The notes: a model not told the origin generated them from the letters alone. A DNA stretch of 64,000 nt from Flavobacterium sp. HJ-32-4 (GCF_022532105.1 NZ_CP092832.1:1054001-1118000); one strand, 5' to 3'. Positions 43,440 to 53,955 are shown, counted from the stretch's first letter. A program made the numbers and translations.

Positions 43440-43901
43440 CTAGGAGAGGCGGGCAATCCGTTTCACTTCCGAAAAGACCAAATCGGATTCGTAGCCCTTG
43501 TAAATAAGGAAGTCAGCGCATTTTTTCTGGCGGAGCCTGTTTTCGAGTCCGTTCAGGCTCTCCCATTTGGTTTCGCACAATTTCGCGAATTGCGATAGGT
43601 ATACACTCTCCTCGATTTCCGACAATCCAAGGCGGATGTTTGGCTCGGAAACCCCATGTTGGCGCAGTTCTTCCCGAATTCGGATCCGGCCCCATTTTTT
43701 CATCCCGTTTTTGCCGCGGGCGAAGGAACGGGCGAAACGCTCTTCATTGAGGAAATCATCGGTGATGAGTTGGGTGATGATACGTTCGGTCATCGCGCCG
43801 GTGGCACCCATTGAGCGCAGTTTTTGGCGCACCTCCGAATGGCTGCGTTCCTGATAGGCGCAATAGGAAGTAGCGCGCCGCAGGATGTCTTTTTCCTCCA
43901 T
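43440..43901 (-). CDS. recX: Regulatory protein RecX
   Basis: This 153-residue all-helical protein inhibits or modulates RecA filaments. ATG 43901 (MEEKDILRRATSYCAYQERS) is chosen because homologues start near this block; the frame runs upstream to 43997 without support. The RecX features are ERSHSEVRQKLRSMG (first three-helix repeat), FLNEERFARSFARGKNGMKKWG (the most conserved block) and LRQHGVSEPNI. Length is typical. It lies between two divergent giant surface-protein genes, with no recA in the window. Confidence 0.92.
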   Translation of the reverse strand: MEEKDILRRATSYCAYQERSHSEVRQKLRSMGATGAMTERIITQLITDDFLNEERFARSFARGKNGMKKWGRIRIREELRQHGVSEPNIRLGLSEIEESVYLSQFAKLCETKWESLNGLENRLRQKKCADFLIYKGYESDLVFSEVKRIARLS

Positions 43902-43905
43902 GCTG

Positions 43906-43913
43906 CGAAAGTA
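43906..43913 (-). promoter_or_regulatory. -7-like box of recX, adjacent to the start codon
   Basis: On the minus strand TACTTTCG (7 of 8 matches to TAnnTTTG) ends 4 bp before the recX ATG, so the transcript would have almost no leader, as predicted for bioF. Confidence 0.4.
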
Positions 43914-44094
43914 ACGAAAACGGCACGAAAATCGGGTTGGTACCCACATGGCGTTTGTACGAATTTGCTCATTCAGCGATAAAAACGAACACTTCATCTA
44001 ATTGTCTGAAAATTACGGCAAAACCGTATCCGGGATGCTCACAAAAGCCCTTATTTTTAAAGCCATTTTTAAGAGTTTCTTAACCCCAAGTCCG

Positions 44095-47000
44095 ATGAAA
44101 TTCAACATTACATTTCTTACAATCCTCCTGGGTTGCGTCTTCTCATCTCAGGCCCAAAGTATCTTCACCAACCCCATTACGGGCACCAATCCGAACACAG
44201 CCAATCCGTATACAACGGGTCAGACGGTTGCATCGAATATGACCGTGTCAGGAATCGGTCGTGGTACGGGGGTCACGGGTAGCAACGCGAACGATCGCTA
44301 CAACGCCACGGGTTGGAACTCGGGGTCACTCGACACCAATGATTATTTCGAATTTACGATGACACCGGCATCCGGATATCAAATTAGTTTGGTGAGTTTG
44401 GTCTATACGGGTCAGACATCCGGGACCGGTCCTACCAACTTCGCCCTACGCAGCAGTGTGGATAGCTACGCCAGCAATATCGGAACTCCGACCGCTACGG
44501 GTGCTACTATATCGTTATCCGGGGCTTCTTACCAGAACCTTACATCGGCTATTACCTTCAGGTTGTACGGTTGGGGCGCCTCGGCCGCAGGCGGTACGTT
44601 TAGTATTAATGATTTTACCTTCAACGGAACGGTGTCGACGGTGGGTGCGCTTGACGGCAATATAGTGGAAAGCGACTGGGGTACTGCCCTCGCTACTTCT
44701 ACCGGTGGACCGACACCCAGTTTTGGTGCTTCTCATGCGATCAACGCGCTGTATTGCTACGGTGACGCCACCTACCTCTACTTCGCGATTGCGGGGAACG
44801 TGCAATCGGGCAACCGTATCATGCTATTCATCGACTCTAAAAGCGGTGGCTACAACAATGGCAGCTTCAACCGTACGAACGCACCGCAAGGTATCGACGA
44901 TTTCAACTCGTCGACTACCTTCGATTCGGGTTTCAATGCGGATTACTGCGCCGTGATCGGCACCAATGGCAGTGGCACGTATTTTCTTGACCTGTTTACA
45001 TTGGCGGCCAGTGGCTCGAATACCTTTATCGGTTCCGCGGGGACGGAGTTTGGCATCAACGTCAGTAATACCGACCAAACAAAAGGATTTGAATTCCGCA
45101 TCCCGAAAACGTCGTTGGGCTACACCGCTAACCAGGAACTCCAGCTTTTCGCAGCCTACACGTCCGATGCCGGATTTCTTTCCAACCAATTCCTGACCAA
45201 AGCGGGCAGCACGGATGGGAGTTACGGAAATGGCGCGGTGACGTTTGGATCGGCCGCCCCGGATCCTGTAACTGTAACGTATTCTTCAAAGCAAACCGGG
45301 AACTTCACAACCGGCACCACCTGGAAACTGGGCACAGGAAGCCCGTCGGGCGTTACTATCTCGATTGAATCAGGCCACAATGTTACCGTCAATACCAGTA
45401 CATCACAAGTGGCCGGTGTCAGGGTGAATTCGGGTGGCACGCTAACCCTTGACAGTGGTGGGTTGCTAAATGTGAGCCGAACGGGGGGCATCACCTTTAA
45501 CAATGCGGGAACAACGACTTTCACTTCGGGAGGATTGAAGTTTTTCCAAAGCGTTACCTTTACCAATACCGGCACTTTCACGGCCGGAACGGGTACGGTT
45601 GAGTTTGTAGGGGGGTCGCTTTCCGGCACCCTCAGTTTTTACAACATGACGATTTCTACGGCGGGCCTGGCGCTCAGCAGCAGTACTACGATAACGAATT
45701 TATTGACGATTCTCCCAAGTGGCTTCGTAGATGCGGGATCGGCTCCTATTTATGGATCCTCTTCCACTTTGGTATACTCAGGTGTCTCAGGATACAATCG
45801 GGGCAACGAATGGACGGGTGCTTCTTCCGGCGCAGGATGTCCTGCCAACGTAACCCTTTCCTCGTCGTCCTTCAATATGAATCTCGGGTCGGCCTTCTGC
45901 ACCGGATCTGTGACGATAAGTGCAGGATCTACGCTTAATACCGCCGCAACCAGTCTTACAATCGGTGGAAATCTCTCGATCAATAGCACGGATGCGCTGA
46001 ATTTCGGAACGCTCAACATGCTGGGAGACATATATGTCGCCGGCAACTGGACGGTGGGCGCGTTTGGCGTACAAAGTAATAACGGCAAGGCTGTGTTCTT
46101 CAACGGAACGGGCACGCAGGTCGTCTCAAAAACCGGTGGTGGTACGGTTTTCTTCGACTATTTGGTTTTGAATAAGTCTGCGGGGACAGTGCAGTTTTCG
46201 GCATCACCTGCCACGGACGTGGTCATTAACTCGACCGCGGGCGATGTATTACAACTAGTGAATGCGGGAACTCTTGATGTTAATGGACGAACGCTGACGC
46301 TTAACAATGCGGGTGGGAACATTCTTTGTACGGGAGGTGTTCGGACGATTACCTCGACGGCAGCCAACGGATTGGTTGTCATCAACGGATATAAATCGGT
46401 TACAGGTACCGGCACGCTTACCATTGCAACGAACGTGACCATGCAACTCAGTGCCGGGATTAACTTCGGTGTGTCAAAAACGACCTTCAACGGGAGGCTC
46501 CAACTGAATGGTGGTGGTTTTGCTGACACATCTCCGATTTACGCAACAAACGCTACGTTGATTTATAACGGTAACTACAATGTATCTAATGAGTGGACGG
46601 GCAATGCTGCCACGCCAGGACTAGGTATACCGTTCGATGTCAGGATACAGAATGCTGCCGTTGTGAATCTGCCTGCCGGCGACAGGGGATTATCGGGTAG
46701 CCTGACCATCAATAACGGCACGCTCAATTTCAATGCCGGGGGCGATTTGTACTTGAATGGTAACCTCTCGCTTACCACGTTTGGATTTAGCACAAACGGA
46801 AAACGGCTTTACCTTACCGGCACGAGTGTGCAGACACTGACGGCGGATAATGACGTGATGCTGTCGTATCTCTATTTCCAACCTACCTCGGGGAGTGTCC
46901 GTTTCGAATGCGTCAGTCCTGTGTTTCTTTATATAACCGCGCCGGCGGGTGGTGCGGCCATTTCGTTCAACAGCGCCAATGACATACTTGATTTCGGAAG

Positions 47001-50000
47001 TGCCCAACCGAGTATCGGTACGTCAGGCGTTGCCAATACAATCGCGGGGAGTGGAAAGTTAAGGGGATATGCCGCTTCGACCAATCTTACACTTTTGGGT
47101 ACGGGCAGTATCGGAACGCTGACGTTCGACACTGGCTTCCAGAATCTTCGGAGCCTCTCGATTAATCGTACGTCGGGCAGCACTGCCGCATCGCTGGGCA
47201 GTAACCTGACGATAGCGAATACGATGACCTTTACGGCAGGCCATCTTGACCTGAATGGATTTACGATGACGCTTCCCGCTTCGATGGGTAGTTTCGGCAG
47301 TTCATCCAGTTTTGTCATAGCGAGCACCGCCGGAAGTGAATTGCGCAAACTCTTTACCGCCGCAGGTAGCTATACCTTCCCGGTTGGTGATAACGTAGGC
47401 ACGACCGAATACTCACCCGCGACCGTTACCTGTTCGGGTGGAAGCTATTCGGGCTATATAGGGGTTTCGGTGCGGAACACCCTTCATCCGGGACTGACCG
47501 GCTCTACCAATTACATCAATCGCTATTGGGCGGTGACGGCTTCAGGTGTGACGCCTGGCAGCTATTCGTTTTCGGGTACGTACCTGAACGCCGATATTAT
47601 CAATGCGACTACCAATTGTAAACCCGGCCGTTATAACGGAAGTACGTTTACGGATATCAGCGCTACCACGGTCAGTGCCAACACGCTGAGCCTCTCAGGC
47701 CTCACTACCTTTGACAGTGTCAACGAGTTCGCTGCGGGCGACCGACTCGCTACGGCCACCTATTTTTACCGCAGCGCGGCTGCCGGAGCGTGGAGCACGG
47801 CCTCAAACTGGCAGGTCTCGGCCAATAACCTCACGGGTTGGACGACTGCCTTTTATCCGCCGGGCCGGGTCGCGTCGGCTGTGACGATTCGTAATACGTT
47901 TGACATAACGGTGTCGTCGGGTACGGTCAACGCTGTCAATGTGTGGATTGATCCCGGAGCGAACCTGAATATCAGTGGCGGCACGTTCGTGCTGGAAGAC
48001 GGATCGTTTTCGACCGATTTGACCGTAAACGGCGGTTTGAATTACAGTGGTGGTACATTCACGCAAGGCTCGTCCATTATCAGTTTTGCGGGAACGGGCA
48101 CCTTCTCCAACTCTGCAAGCAGTTCTACGATTTTCATTCCAACGGCTACGTGGAGTTCGACTTCCACCTGTAGCATCACGGGATTGACATCAAACGCCAT
48201 TATCTCTTCTCCATCTGCGCTGGCCCAGTCATTCGGGAATTTTACCTGGAACAATGCGAACCAGAACAACTATGTAAATGTGGAGAGTAATTTGTTTTCG
48301 GTGTCGGGAACATTAACCATCGGGCCTTCGGCCAACACCCGGCTTTCGCTCGCCAATAGCGCGGGAACCTATACCAATTCGGTGGGTAGCCTCGTGGTGA
48401 GTGGCGGTGTTTTCAATGTCGTGGGTGCGACGGCCACGTCTACCCTGTCTGTGACCGGCAATATCACCGTATCTGGCGGTACACTGAATATCAGCCAGGG
48501 AACCGGCACAGGTTCGCTTACCGGTTCGGCTACCAGCGACATGACCGTTTCAGGCGGTACGTGCGTATTGTCGAACAGTTCTGGAACCGGAGCGTTATCA
48601 GTTCGGGATTTGGGTATCTCATCCGGATCGGTGGTTTTGATCAATAATTCAGCAAGTCCTTCCACAACGCTTACGATCAATCGTAATTTATCGATTACCG
48701 GCAGCGGATCCATGAACCTCGAAGCCATCGGTTCGAGCACGGGCGTGGCGACGGTAAACGTCACAGGGAATTTTTCAGCCGCCTCATCTGCCGCCTCGGT
48801 GGTCGATTTCGGGGATGGAACGGTAACAAATAATACGATTGCCATCAGAGGCAATTTCACAAATAGTTCTACGGGTACTTTCTATACTACATCTGTTACG
48901 ACGGCACCCGCTGGTTTTACATTTGCCGGAACGGGCACCCAGACGTTTTCCTACACGGGGGCTAATTCGGAATACACGCCTTACCGTATATTGTCGGGCG
49001 CGACCGTTCAAATGAACAGTAACCTTACATTGGGCGCCAACGCGAGCCCCTCGTCGATTTTTTCTATTGCGTCGGGCGCTACGTTGAACATGCAGACCAA
49101 CAGTATCATTGCAGCCGGCACCACCAATCCGCAAGTGGTATTCACCAGCGGAGCGACACTTATCACCGCCAATACGGCGGGTATCGGCGGATCGACCGCG
49201 TCTGGTTCATTCCGCAGCTTTTCCGGTACGGGCACCGCAGCGGCCGGCGGTCGGGTTGCGTTGCCTGCGGGTGTAAAATATGTATTTAACGGAACGACGA
49301 CCACCCCCTTCCCAACGACGGCCTTTGGTAACCCTGCAGATGTGACCATCAACTCGGCGGTGACTTCTAACCTTACAGCAGCGCTAACCGTAACAGGTCC
49401 GTTTACCGTGAATACCGGTGGTACCTTTAAGTTGAATTCTGCGACCGGGAACCATCTGAGTCTGAACGGCACCAACCTGGTGGTAAATTCAGGTGGTATT
49501 TTCGACAACAATGGCACCAATCAGGTGCAGTCGGGCGGAGGCACACCGGCGGTCCAGATATCCGGGACGTTTATCACGCGCGATCCTGACGGTTTTGTAG
49601 GAACCGGAGCCGCCATTCCGAGTATTACGCCTGTTTTGAATACCGGAAGTACAGTTGAGTATGCTCTTACCGGGAATCAGGCCGTGCAGGGCACGACCGC
49701 ACCGACCTACCAAAACATCACATTCTCCGGTGGCGGTACCAAGACATTGGCCAGTACCAATGCCGTTGTAGGTACGATTACGATTTCTGACAGCGTTGTT
49801 TTTGATGCGGGTAACAATGCATTTGGCTCTACGACCTCCAATCTCACTATGACGGGCACTTCCCGTTACAAACTTGGAGGTACTACGGCGTCAAAACCGG
49901 AATCGGGTGGGACGTATTCGTTAGGGTCGGGTACGACAATCGAGTTCACCGGAACATCTGCTACCAATATTCGGGTATCGTCTCCTACTATCAATTACGC

Positions 50001-51801
50001 TAACGTTGAAATCAGTGGTACGAATGTGTCGAATCCAGCCACGGTGACGGGCATTCGCTTCCAGGCGGGAGGCACCTTTACCGTGAAAAACGGCGGTACG
50101 TTCAAGCTGGCCAATACGGCGGGCTTTACAGGAGGCACTACGACCGCGATCAATAACACGAACAATCCTACGGTTACGCTTGAAGCCGGATCCAAGATTG
50201 AGTATGCGGGGGCCAACCAAACATTGACGCCCTTCACTCCGAAATACCAGGACCTTGCCATTTCGGGAACGGGCACGAAATCCATAACGTCATCTTCCGA
50301 GATTTTGGTGGGCAACAACCTGACCGTGTCGGCTTCTACATTGGAAGTGCCCTCGGAAAAGTTGCTAACCGTAACGAACGCCATCACGAATACCGGTGGT
50401 ACGATCTGGGTAAAAGACAAAGGTAACCTGGTACAGATTACCGATGGTATTTCGAATACCGGTGATATCGTAGCGACCCGGATATCCCGCAGCATGGATC
50501 ACGATGACTACATCTATTGGGGCCAACCGGTGCAGGGGAACATGCTGACGATGTTCCCGGGACAATTCGATGCGGCCTATATGTGGGATCTTGATGGTTC
50601 CTTCGACGGCTCGTGGAGCCAGATCTTGTCAACAGTCCCTGGCAGGGGATTCATTACCCGGCTATCTGAAGCGGGTGCGGGAGTGGTGAATTTCGACTTT
50701 ACCGGCGTGCCGAACAATGGTGTTATCACGGTTGCGGCCGACAGTTATGACGATGGAGCGACGCCCGAGGCTACGGGTAACACAGTATTACTTGGCAACC
50801 CGTATCCCTGCGCCATTAGTGCGGCCCAATTGGTCAGCCAAAACAGTTCAAGTCTTGAAGGGACGCTTTATTTCTGGACTGCCATAACGCCAATGGTGGA
50901 TGGCGCGTATTCGACTTCCGATTATGCCAGTTGGAACGGCACCGGAGGTGTGGCTACAACGGATACATCCGGCACTAATGACCTCCGGCCTAGCGGCAAT
51001 ATCGGAGCGGGACAGGGGTTCTTCGCCCTTCTCAAATCGGATATGGGTGTTACGTTCAACAACAGTATGCGCCTTCGCACCACGACCGATAACGGCCAGT
51101 TCTTCCGCACCGGATCAGATGTTGCGGAGGGTCGTTTGTGGCTAAACCTCACCAATCAGGGGGGTGCGTTCCGCCAGACGCTGGTCGGTTATGTGAACGA
51201 AGCTACGAATGGATATGAAACCAAGTTCGATGGCAGCAGCTTCACCGATAATGTGATCGACATCTATTCCTTGCTTGACGATAAGAAGCTCGTTATCCAG
51301 GGACGCGGACTTCCTTTTGAAACGTCGGACATCGTACCGCTTGGCATTCGTATTACCATGGACGGAAGTTACCAGATTGCTATCGATGAGGCACAGGGGG
51401 TTTTGGCTGGCGACCAGGGCATTTACCTGGAAGATTTGCAGTTACACCTTATCCACGACCTTAAAGCAGCGCCGTATACCTTTACGACCGATGCGGGCAC
51501 GTTCCACGATCGCTTCCGTATCCGGTATACCGATGCAAGTCTGGAAGTGCCTGTAACGGATGCGCCTACCGTATCGATTTATTCGGATAAAAAGACCATC
51601 GTCGTTGATAGCCCCGGGGTTTCCATCAATTCCGTGAAAGTAATTGATTTGCTTGGCCGGGTTATTCTGGATTCGACCGCCGTTAATGCTACCCGTTTCC
51701 AGTCAAAATTGATTTGGGCTTCGGAGCAGGCGTTGGTCGTGACGGTGGTTTGTGCGGATGGCACGATAGTTAAGAAGAAACTCGTCATCGCGCCCCACTA
51801 A
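44095..51801 (+). CDS. Giant Por-secreted surface protein, probable adhesin
   Basis: This 2568-residue protein starts at ATG 44095 (MKFNITFLTILLGCVFSSQAQ, signal peptide); the frame runs back to 44002 without support. Residues about 25-185 are a beta-sandwich domain. A DOMON/CBM9-like domain follows at about 190-395 (DGNIVESDWGTALATSTGG, RIMLFIDSKSGGYNNG). Residues about 400-2100 are strand-rich repeats with blocks such as GGTLTLDSGGLLNVSR and SGGTLNISQG, typical of beta-solenoid adhesins. A module shared with the 39940-43248 protein lies at about 2115-2480 (VLLGNPYP, FYALLK-like FFALLK, NSMRLRTTTDNGQFFRTG). A type A sorting domain ends the chain (ISNSVKVIDLLGR-like SVKVIDLLGRVILDST). Ligand unknown. 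Confidence 0.88.
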   Translation: MKFNITFLTILLGCVFSSQAQSIFTNPITGTNPNTANPYTTGQTVASNMTVSGIGRGTGVTGSNANDRYNATGWNSGSLDTNDYFEFTMTPASGYQISLVSLVYTGQTSGTGPTNFALRSSVDSYASNIGTPTATGATISLSGASYQNLTSAITFRLYGWGASAAGGTFSINDFTFNGTVSTVGALDGNIVESDWGTALATSTGGPTPSFGASHAINALYCYGDATYLYFAIAGNVQSGNRIMLFIDSKSGGYNNGSFNRTNAPQGIDDFNSSTTFDSGFNADYCAVIGTNGSGTYFLDLFTLAASGSNTFIGSAGTEFGINVSNTDQTKGFEFRIPKTSLGYTANQELQLFAAYTSDAGFLSNQFLTKAGSTDGSYGNGAVTFGSAAPDPVTVTYSSKQTGNFTTGTTWKLGTGSPSGVTISIESGHNVTVNTSTSQVAGVRVNSGGTLTLDSGGLLNVSRTGGITFNNAGTTTFTSGGLKFFQSVTFTNTGTFTAGTGTVEFVGGSLSGTLSFYNMTISTAGLALSSSTTITNLLTILPSGFVDAGSAPIYGSSSTLVYSGVSGYNRGNEWTGASSGAGCPANVTLSSSSFNMNLGSAFCTGSVTISAGSTLNTAATSLTIGGNLSINSTDALNFGTLNMLGDIYVAGNWTVGAFGVQSNNGKAVFFNGTGTQVVSKTGGGTVFFDYLVLNKSAGTVQFSASPATDVVINSTAGDVLQLVNAGTLDVNGRTLTLNNAGGNILCTGGVRTITSTAANGLVVINGYKSVTGTGTLTIATNVTMQLSAGINFGVSKTTFNGRLQLNGGGFADTSPIYATNATLIYNGNYNVSNEWTGNAATPGLGIPFDVRIQNAAVVNLPAGDRGLSGSLTINNGTLNFNAGGDLYLNGNLSLTTFGFSTNGKRLYLTGTSVQTLTADNDVMLSYLYFQPTSGSVRFECVSPVFLYITAPAGGAAISFNSANDILDFGSAQPSIGTSGVANTIAGSGKLRGYAASTNLTLLGTGSIGTLTFDTGFQNLRSLSINRTSGSTAASLGSNLTIANTMTFTAGHLDLNGFTMTLPASMGSFGSSSSFVIASTAGSELRKLFTAAGSYTFPVGDNVGTTEYSPATVTCSGGSYSGYIGVSVRNTLHPGLTGSTNYINRYWAVTASGVTPGSYSFSGTYLNADIINATTNCKPGRYNGSTFTDISATTVSANTLSLSGLTTFDSVNEFAAGDRLATATYFYRSAAAGAWSTASNWQVSANNLTGWTTAFYPPGRVASAVTIRNTFDITVSSGTVNAVNVWIDPGANLNISGGTFVLEDGSFSTDLTVNGGLNYSGGTFTQGSSIISFAGTGTFSNSASSSTIFIPTATWSSTSTCSITGLTSNAIISSPSALAQSFGNFTWNNANQNNYVNVESNLFSVSGTLTIGPSANTRLSLANSAGTYTNSVGSLVVSGGVFNVVGATATSTLSVTGNITVSGGTLNISQGTGTGSLTGSATSDMTVSGGTCVLSNSSGTGALSVRDLGISSGSVVLINNSASPSTTLTINRNLSITGSGSMNLEAIGSSTGVATVNVTGNFSAASSAASVVDFGDGTVTNNTIAIRGNFTNSSTGTFYTTSVTTAPAGFTFAGTGTQTFSYTGANSEYTPYRILSGATVQMNSNLTLGANASPSSIFSIASGATLNMQTNSIIAAGTTNPQVVFTSGATLITANTAGIGGSTASGSFRSFSGTGTAAAGGRVALPAGVKYVFNGTTTTPFPTTAFGNPADVTINSAVTSNLTAALTVTGPFTVNTGGTFKLNSATGNHLSLNGTNLVVNSGGIFDNNGTNQVQSGGGTPAVQISGTFITRDPDGFVGTGAAIPSITPVLNTGSTVEYALTGNQAVQGTTAPTYQNITFSGGGTKTLASTNAVVGTITISDSVVFDAGNNAFGSTTSNLTMTGTSRYKLGGTTASKPESGGTYSLGSGTTIEFTGTSATNIRVSSPTINYANVEISGTNVSNPATVTGIRFQAGGTFTVKNGGTFKLANTAGFTGGTTTAINNTNNPTVTLEAGSKIEYAGANQTLTPFTPKYQDLAISGTGTKSITSSSEILVGNNLTVSASTLEVPSEKLLTVTNAITNTGGTIWVKDKGNLVQITDGISNTGDIVATRISRSMDHDDYIYWGQPVQGNMLTMFPGQFDAAYMWDLDGSFDGSWSQILSTVPGRGFITRLSEAGAGVVNFDFTGVPNNGVITVAADSYDDGATPEATGNTVLLGNPYPCAISAAQLVSQNSSSLEGTLYFWTAITPMVDGAYSTSDYASWNGTGGVATTDTSGTNDLRPSGNIGAGQGFFALLKSDMGVTFNNSMRLRTTTDNGQFFRTGSDVAEGRLWLNLTNQGGAFRQTLVGYVNEATNGYETKFDGSSFTDNVIDIYSLLDDKKLVIQGRGLPFETSDIVPLGIRITMDGSYQIAIDEAQGVLAGDQGIYLEDLQLHLIHDLKAAPYTFTTDAGTFHDRFRIRYTDASLEVPVTDAPTVSIYSDKKTIVVDSPGVSINSVKVIDLLGRVILDSTAVNATRFQSKLIWASEQALVVTVVCADGTIVKKKLVIAPH

Positions 51802-51850
51802 CCTGACATGAACTGTCGTAGTGACGGGTGATGGTTTGAGTTGTAGGGAA

Positions 51851-51930
51851 ACTGCCAACCGAAGGCAGTACAAAAGAAATAGGAAGAGGCTACGCTACGG
51901 CATTGGTTCGGCGCACGGCCTCTTCGTTTT
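51851..51930 (+). terminator. Hairpins after the giant surface-protein gene
   Basis: ACTGCC (51851-51856) / GGCAGT (51864-51869) form a short hairpin. A second pair GAAGAGGC (51883-51890) / GCCTCTTC (51918-51925) is followed by GTTTTTG; it overlaps the 3' end of the convergent JmjC-like gene. Together they may end the plus-strand transcript. Confidence 0.45.
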
Positions 51931-52750
51931 TGTAGTCGATCCAGGCTTGGCCCTTCCAGCGCCGCATCAGGTTGTCGAAATAGCGCATAATGGTCACATT
52001 GTACAGTGCTTTCGACAGGTTGCCGATGTGTCGGGGGAAGGCGCGTAAACTCATCGAAAAGCCCGGCGTCAGGTATTTCATGTAGTGCCAGTATCCTTCG
52101 GGCATATAAAGCATTTCACCGTGTTTGAGTTCACATACGTAACCTTGTGCTTTGGCTAACGCCGGCCATTTGTTGAAGTCTGGATTATCGAAGTCGATGT
52201 CTTCGCGCGAAATAAGGGCATGAGGAACCTTGTAGAGGTATTTCGTCTGGTCAGGAGCGAACAACACACATCGCTTTTTGCCATGGAAGTGGAAGTGGAG
52301 GATGTTGGAATAATCGATGTCGAAATGCATGAATACCCGCGAGTTTTCCCCACCGAAAAAAAGCATCGGTAACTGTTTTACCAACCGTAGCCCGATATTG
52401 GGCCAACGGAAGTCGTCTTTCAACATCGGCACTTCTTTCATCAGGTTGTACAGAAAAATGCGGTAATTCGTCGGCTTCGACTGCAACAGGTCGATGTATT
52501 CCGACATTTTCATCGTGGCGTGTGCTTCGTTGAATCCTTCTTTGTAGGAGACCGGACGATCGTCGTATAACGGCACGGTACGATCACCCGCAATGTCGCG
52601 GATATACTCTAAATGCCATTTTGTGTAAGCGGGCCAGTCAGCGGTCAACTGTTCAATGACGACCGGTTTCTGCGGTTTCACGTAGCGGTCAAGAAAGTCC
52701 TTCCGCGAAAGGGTCTTCACCCTTTCAATCTCGGTGAGGTTCAACGCCAT
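51890..52750 (-). CDS. Cupin-like JmjC-domain dioxygenase
   Basis: This 286-residue protein starts at ATG 52750 (MALNLTEIERVKTLS); seven upstream codons are open but unlikely. It is a double-stranded beta-helix protein of the JmjC/Cupin_8 group. The Fe(II) ligands are readable as H142 and D144 in FMHFDIDYSN and H222 in PEGYWHYMKY, and KHGEMLYMPEGYW is the usual pre-ligand strand. Such proteins are 2-oxoglutarate-dependent hydroxylases of proteins or tRNA; the substrate here is unknown. It is cytoplasmic and lies 90 bp downstream of bioB on the same strand, with a terminator between, so it is probably a separate transcript. Confidence 0.88.
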   Translation of the reverse strand: MALNLTEIERVKTLSRKDFLDRYVKPQKPVVIEQLTADWPAYTKWHLEYIRDIAGDRTVPLYDDRPVSYKEGFNEAHATMKMSEYIDLLQSKPTNYRIFLYNLMKEVPMLKDDFRWPNIGLRLVKQLPMLFFGGENSRVFMHFDIDYSNILHFHFHGKKRCVLFAPDQTKYLYKVPHALISREDIDFDNPDFNKWPALAKAQGYVCELKHGEMLYMPEGYWHYMKYLTPGFSMSLRAFPRHIGNLSKALYNVTIMRYFDNLMRRWKGQAWIDYKNEEAVRRTNAVA

Positions 52751-52775
52751 AGTCGGTTTTTTAAAGCACAAAAAT

Positions 52776-52796
52776 GCCCCTGTAGGACAGGGGCAA
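52776..52796 (-). terminator. Terminator of bioB
   Basis: TGCCCCTG (52776-52783) and CAGGGGCA (52789-52796) form a perfect 8-bp stem; on the minus strand it is followed by TTTTT. It lies 43 bp after the bioB stop. Confidence 0.85.
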
Positions 52797-52839
52797 AGTT
52801 AAGAAACGATTAACGTAACGGAAACACTTTAACAAACCG

Positions 52840-53934
52840 TTATTCCGTTGGCGTCTTGGCTTTTTTAGAGGCTTCGAGGTTGCGTTCGATCGTGTGTCCG
52901 GGCCGTGACCAGCGTGGTTTTTCGCCTAAGGCCGTGAATTGCGAGTCTTCGGCTTCCACGGTTTGCGGCTGTGCCATCTTGGCGAACGGACGCTGTGGTT
53001 TGAGTCCGAGCATTTCAAACATCTTCATATCTTCATTCACATCCGGATTCGGCGTGGTGAGCAGTTTGTCACCTGCAAAAATCGAATTCGCGCCGGCAAA
53101 GAAGCACATCGCCTGGCCTTCACGGCTCATGTTCGTGCGTCCGGCTGATAGGCGAACCTGGGTAAGTGGCATGACAATCCGTGTGGTTGCGACCATCCGG
53201 ATCATATCCCAGATTTCAACGGGTTTTTCATCTTCCATCGGCGTTCCTTCCACGGCGACCAGTGCGTTGATGGGCACTGATTCCGGCTGCGGAGACAAAG
53301 AGGCAAGCGCCACGAGCATCCCCGCACGGTCTTCTACGCTTTCGCCCATTCCGATGATGCCGCCGCTACAGACCGTAACGTTGGTTTTACGGACGTTGTC
53401 GATGGTGCGGAGACGGTCTTCGTACCCCCGCGTTGAAATGATTTCTTTATAGTATTCTTCTGAGGTATCAAGGTTGTGGTTGTAGGCATAGAGGCCGGCT
53501 TCTGCCAGTCGCGCCGCCTGGTTTTCGGTCAACATGCCAAGGGTGCAGCACACTTCCATGTCGAGTTTGTTGATGGTACGTACCATTTCGAGCACCTGGT
53601 CGAACTCAGGTCCGTCTTTTACGTTGCGCCATGCCGCACCCATACATACGCGTGAGGAACCGGCTGCTTTTGCGCGCAATGCCTGTGCTTTCACGTGGCT
53701 CACGGTCATCAGGTCGTTTCCTTCGATGTGGGTATGGTAGCGGGCGGCCTGGGGGCAGTAGCCGCAGTCTTCCGGGCAACCGCCGGTTTTAATCGACAAT
53801 AGTGTAGAAACCTGCACCACGTTCGGGTCGTGGTATTCACGGTGTACGGTGGCGGCTTCGTAAAGCAGGTCCATCAGCGGACGGTTGTACAATGCGATGA
53901 TTTCCTCTTTCGTCCAGTCGTGGCGCGTGATCAT
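52840..53934 (-). CDS. bioB: Biotin synthase
   Basis: This 364-residue radical SAM enzyme inserts sulfur into dethiobiotin. The start is ATG 53934 (MITRHDWTKEEIIALYNRP). The [4Fe-4S]-binding CxxxCxxC is at C53, C57 and C60 (GGCPEDCGYCPQ). Later conserved blocks are RVCMGAAWRN, YNHNLDTS (ligand region), GIIGMGES and the FeS-cluster/substrate block ATTRIVMPLTQVRLSAGR with the Arg ligand of the [2Fe-2S] cluster. The C-terminus is longer than in E. coli BioB by a charged tail. It is encoded 13-14 kb from bioFDA and transcribed alone, with a TACTTTTG box upstream. Confidence 0.97.
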   Translation of the reverse strand: MITRHDWTKEEIIALYNRPLMDLLYEAATVHREYHDPNVVQVSTLLSIKTGGCPEDCGYCPQAARYHTHIEGNDLMTVSHVKAQALRAKAAGSSRVCMGAAWRNVKDGPEFDQVLEMVRTINKLDMEVCCTLGMLTENQAARLAEAGLYAYNHNLDTSEEYYKEIISTRGYEDRLRTIDNVRKTNVTVCSGGIIGMGESVEDRAGMLVALASLSPQPESVPINALVAVEGTPMEDEKPVEIWDMIRMVATTRIVMPLTQVRLSAGRTNMSREGQAMCFFAGANSIFAGDKLLTTPNPDVNEDMKMFEMLGLKPQRPFAKMAQPQTVEAEDSQFTALGEKPRWSRPGHTIERNLEASKKAKTPTE

Positions 53935-53955
53935 GTTCGATTCTTTTAGTAACGT

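Noticed and set aside
44500..50640. Many minus-strand frames of 60-170 codons inside the giant surface-protein gene
   Set aside because: They are shadows caused by the Thr/Gly/Ser-rich codons of the plus-strand protein and show Pro/Val-rich low complexity, without any domain.
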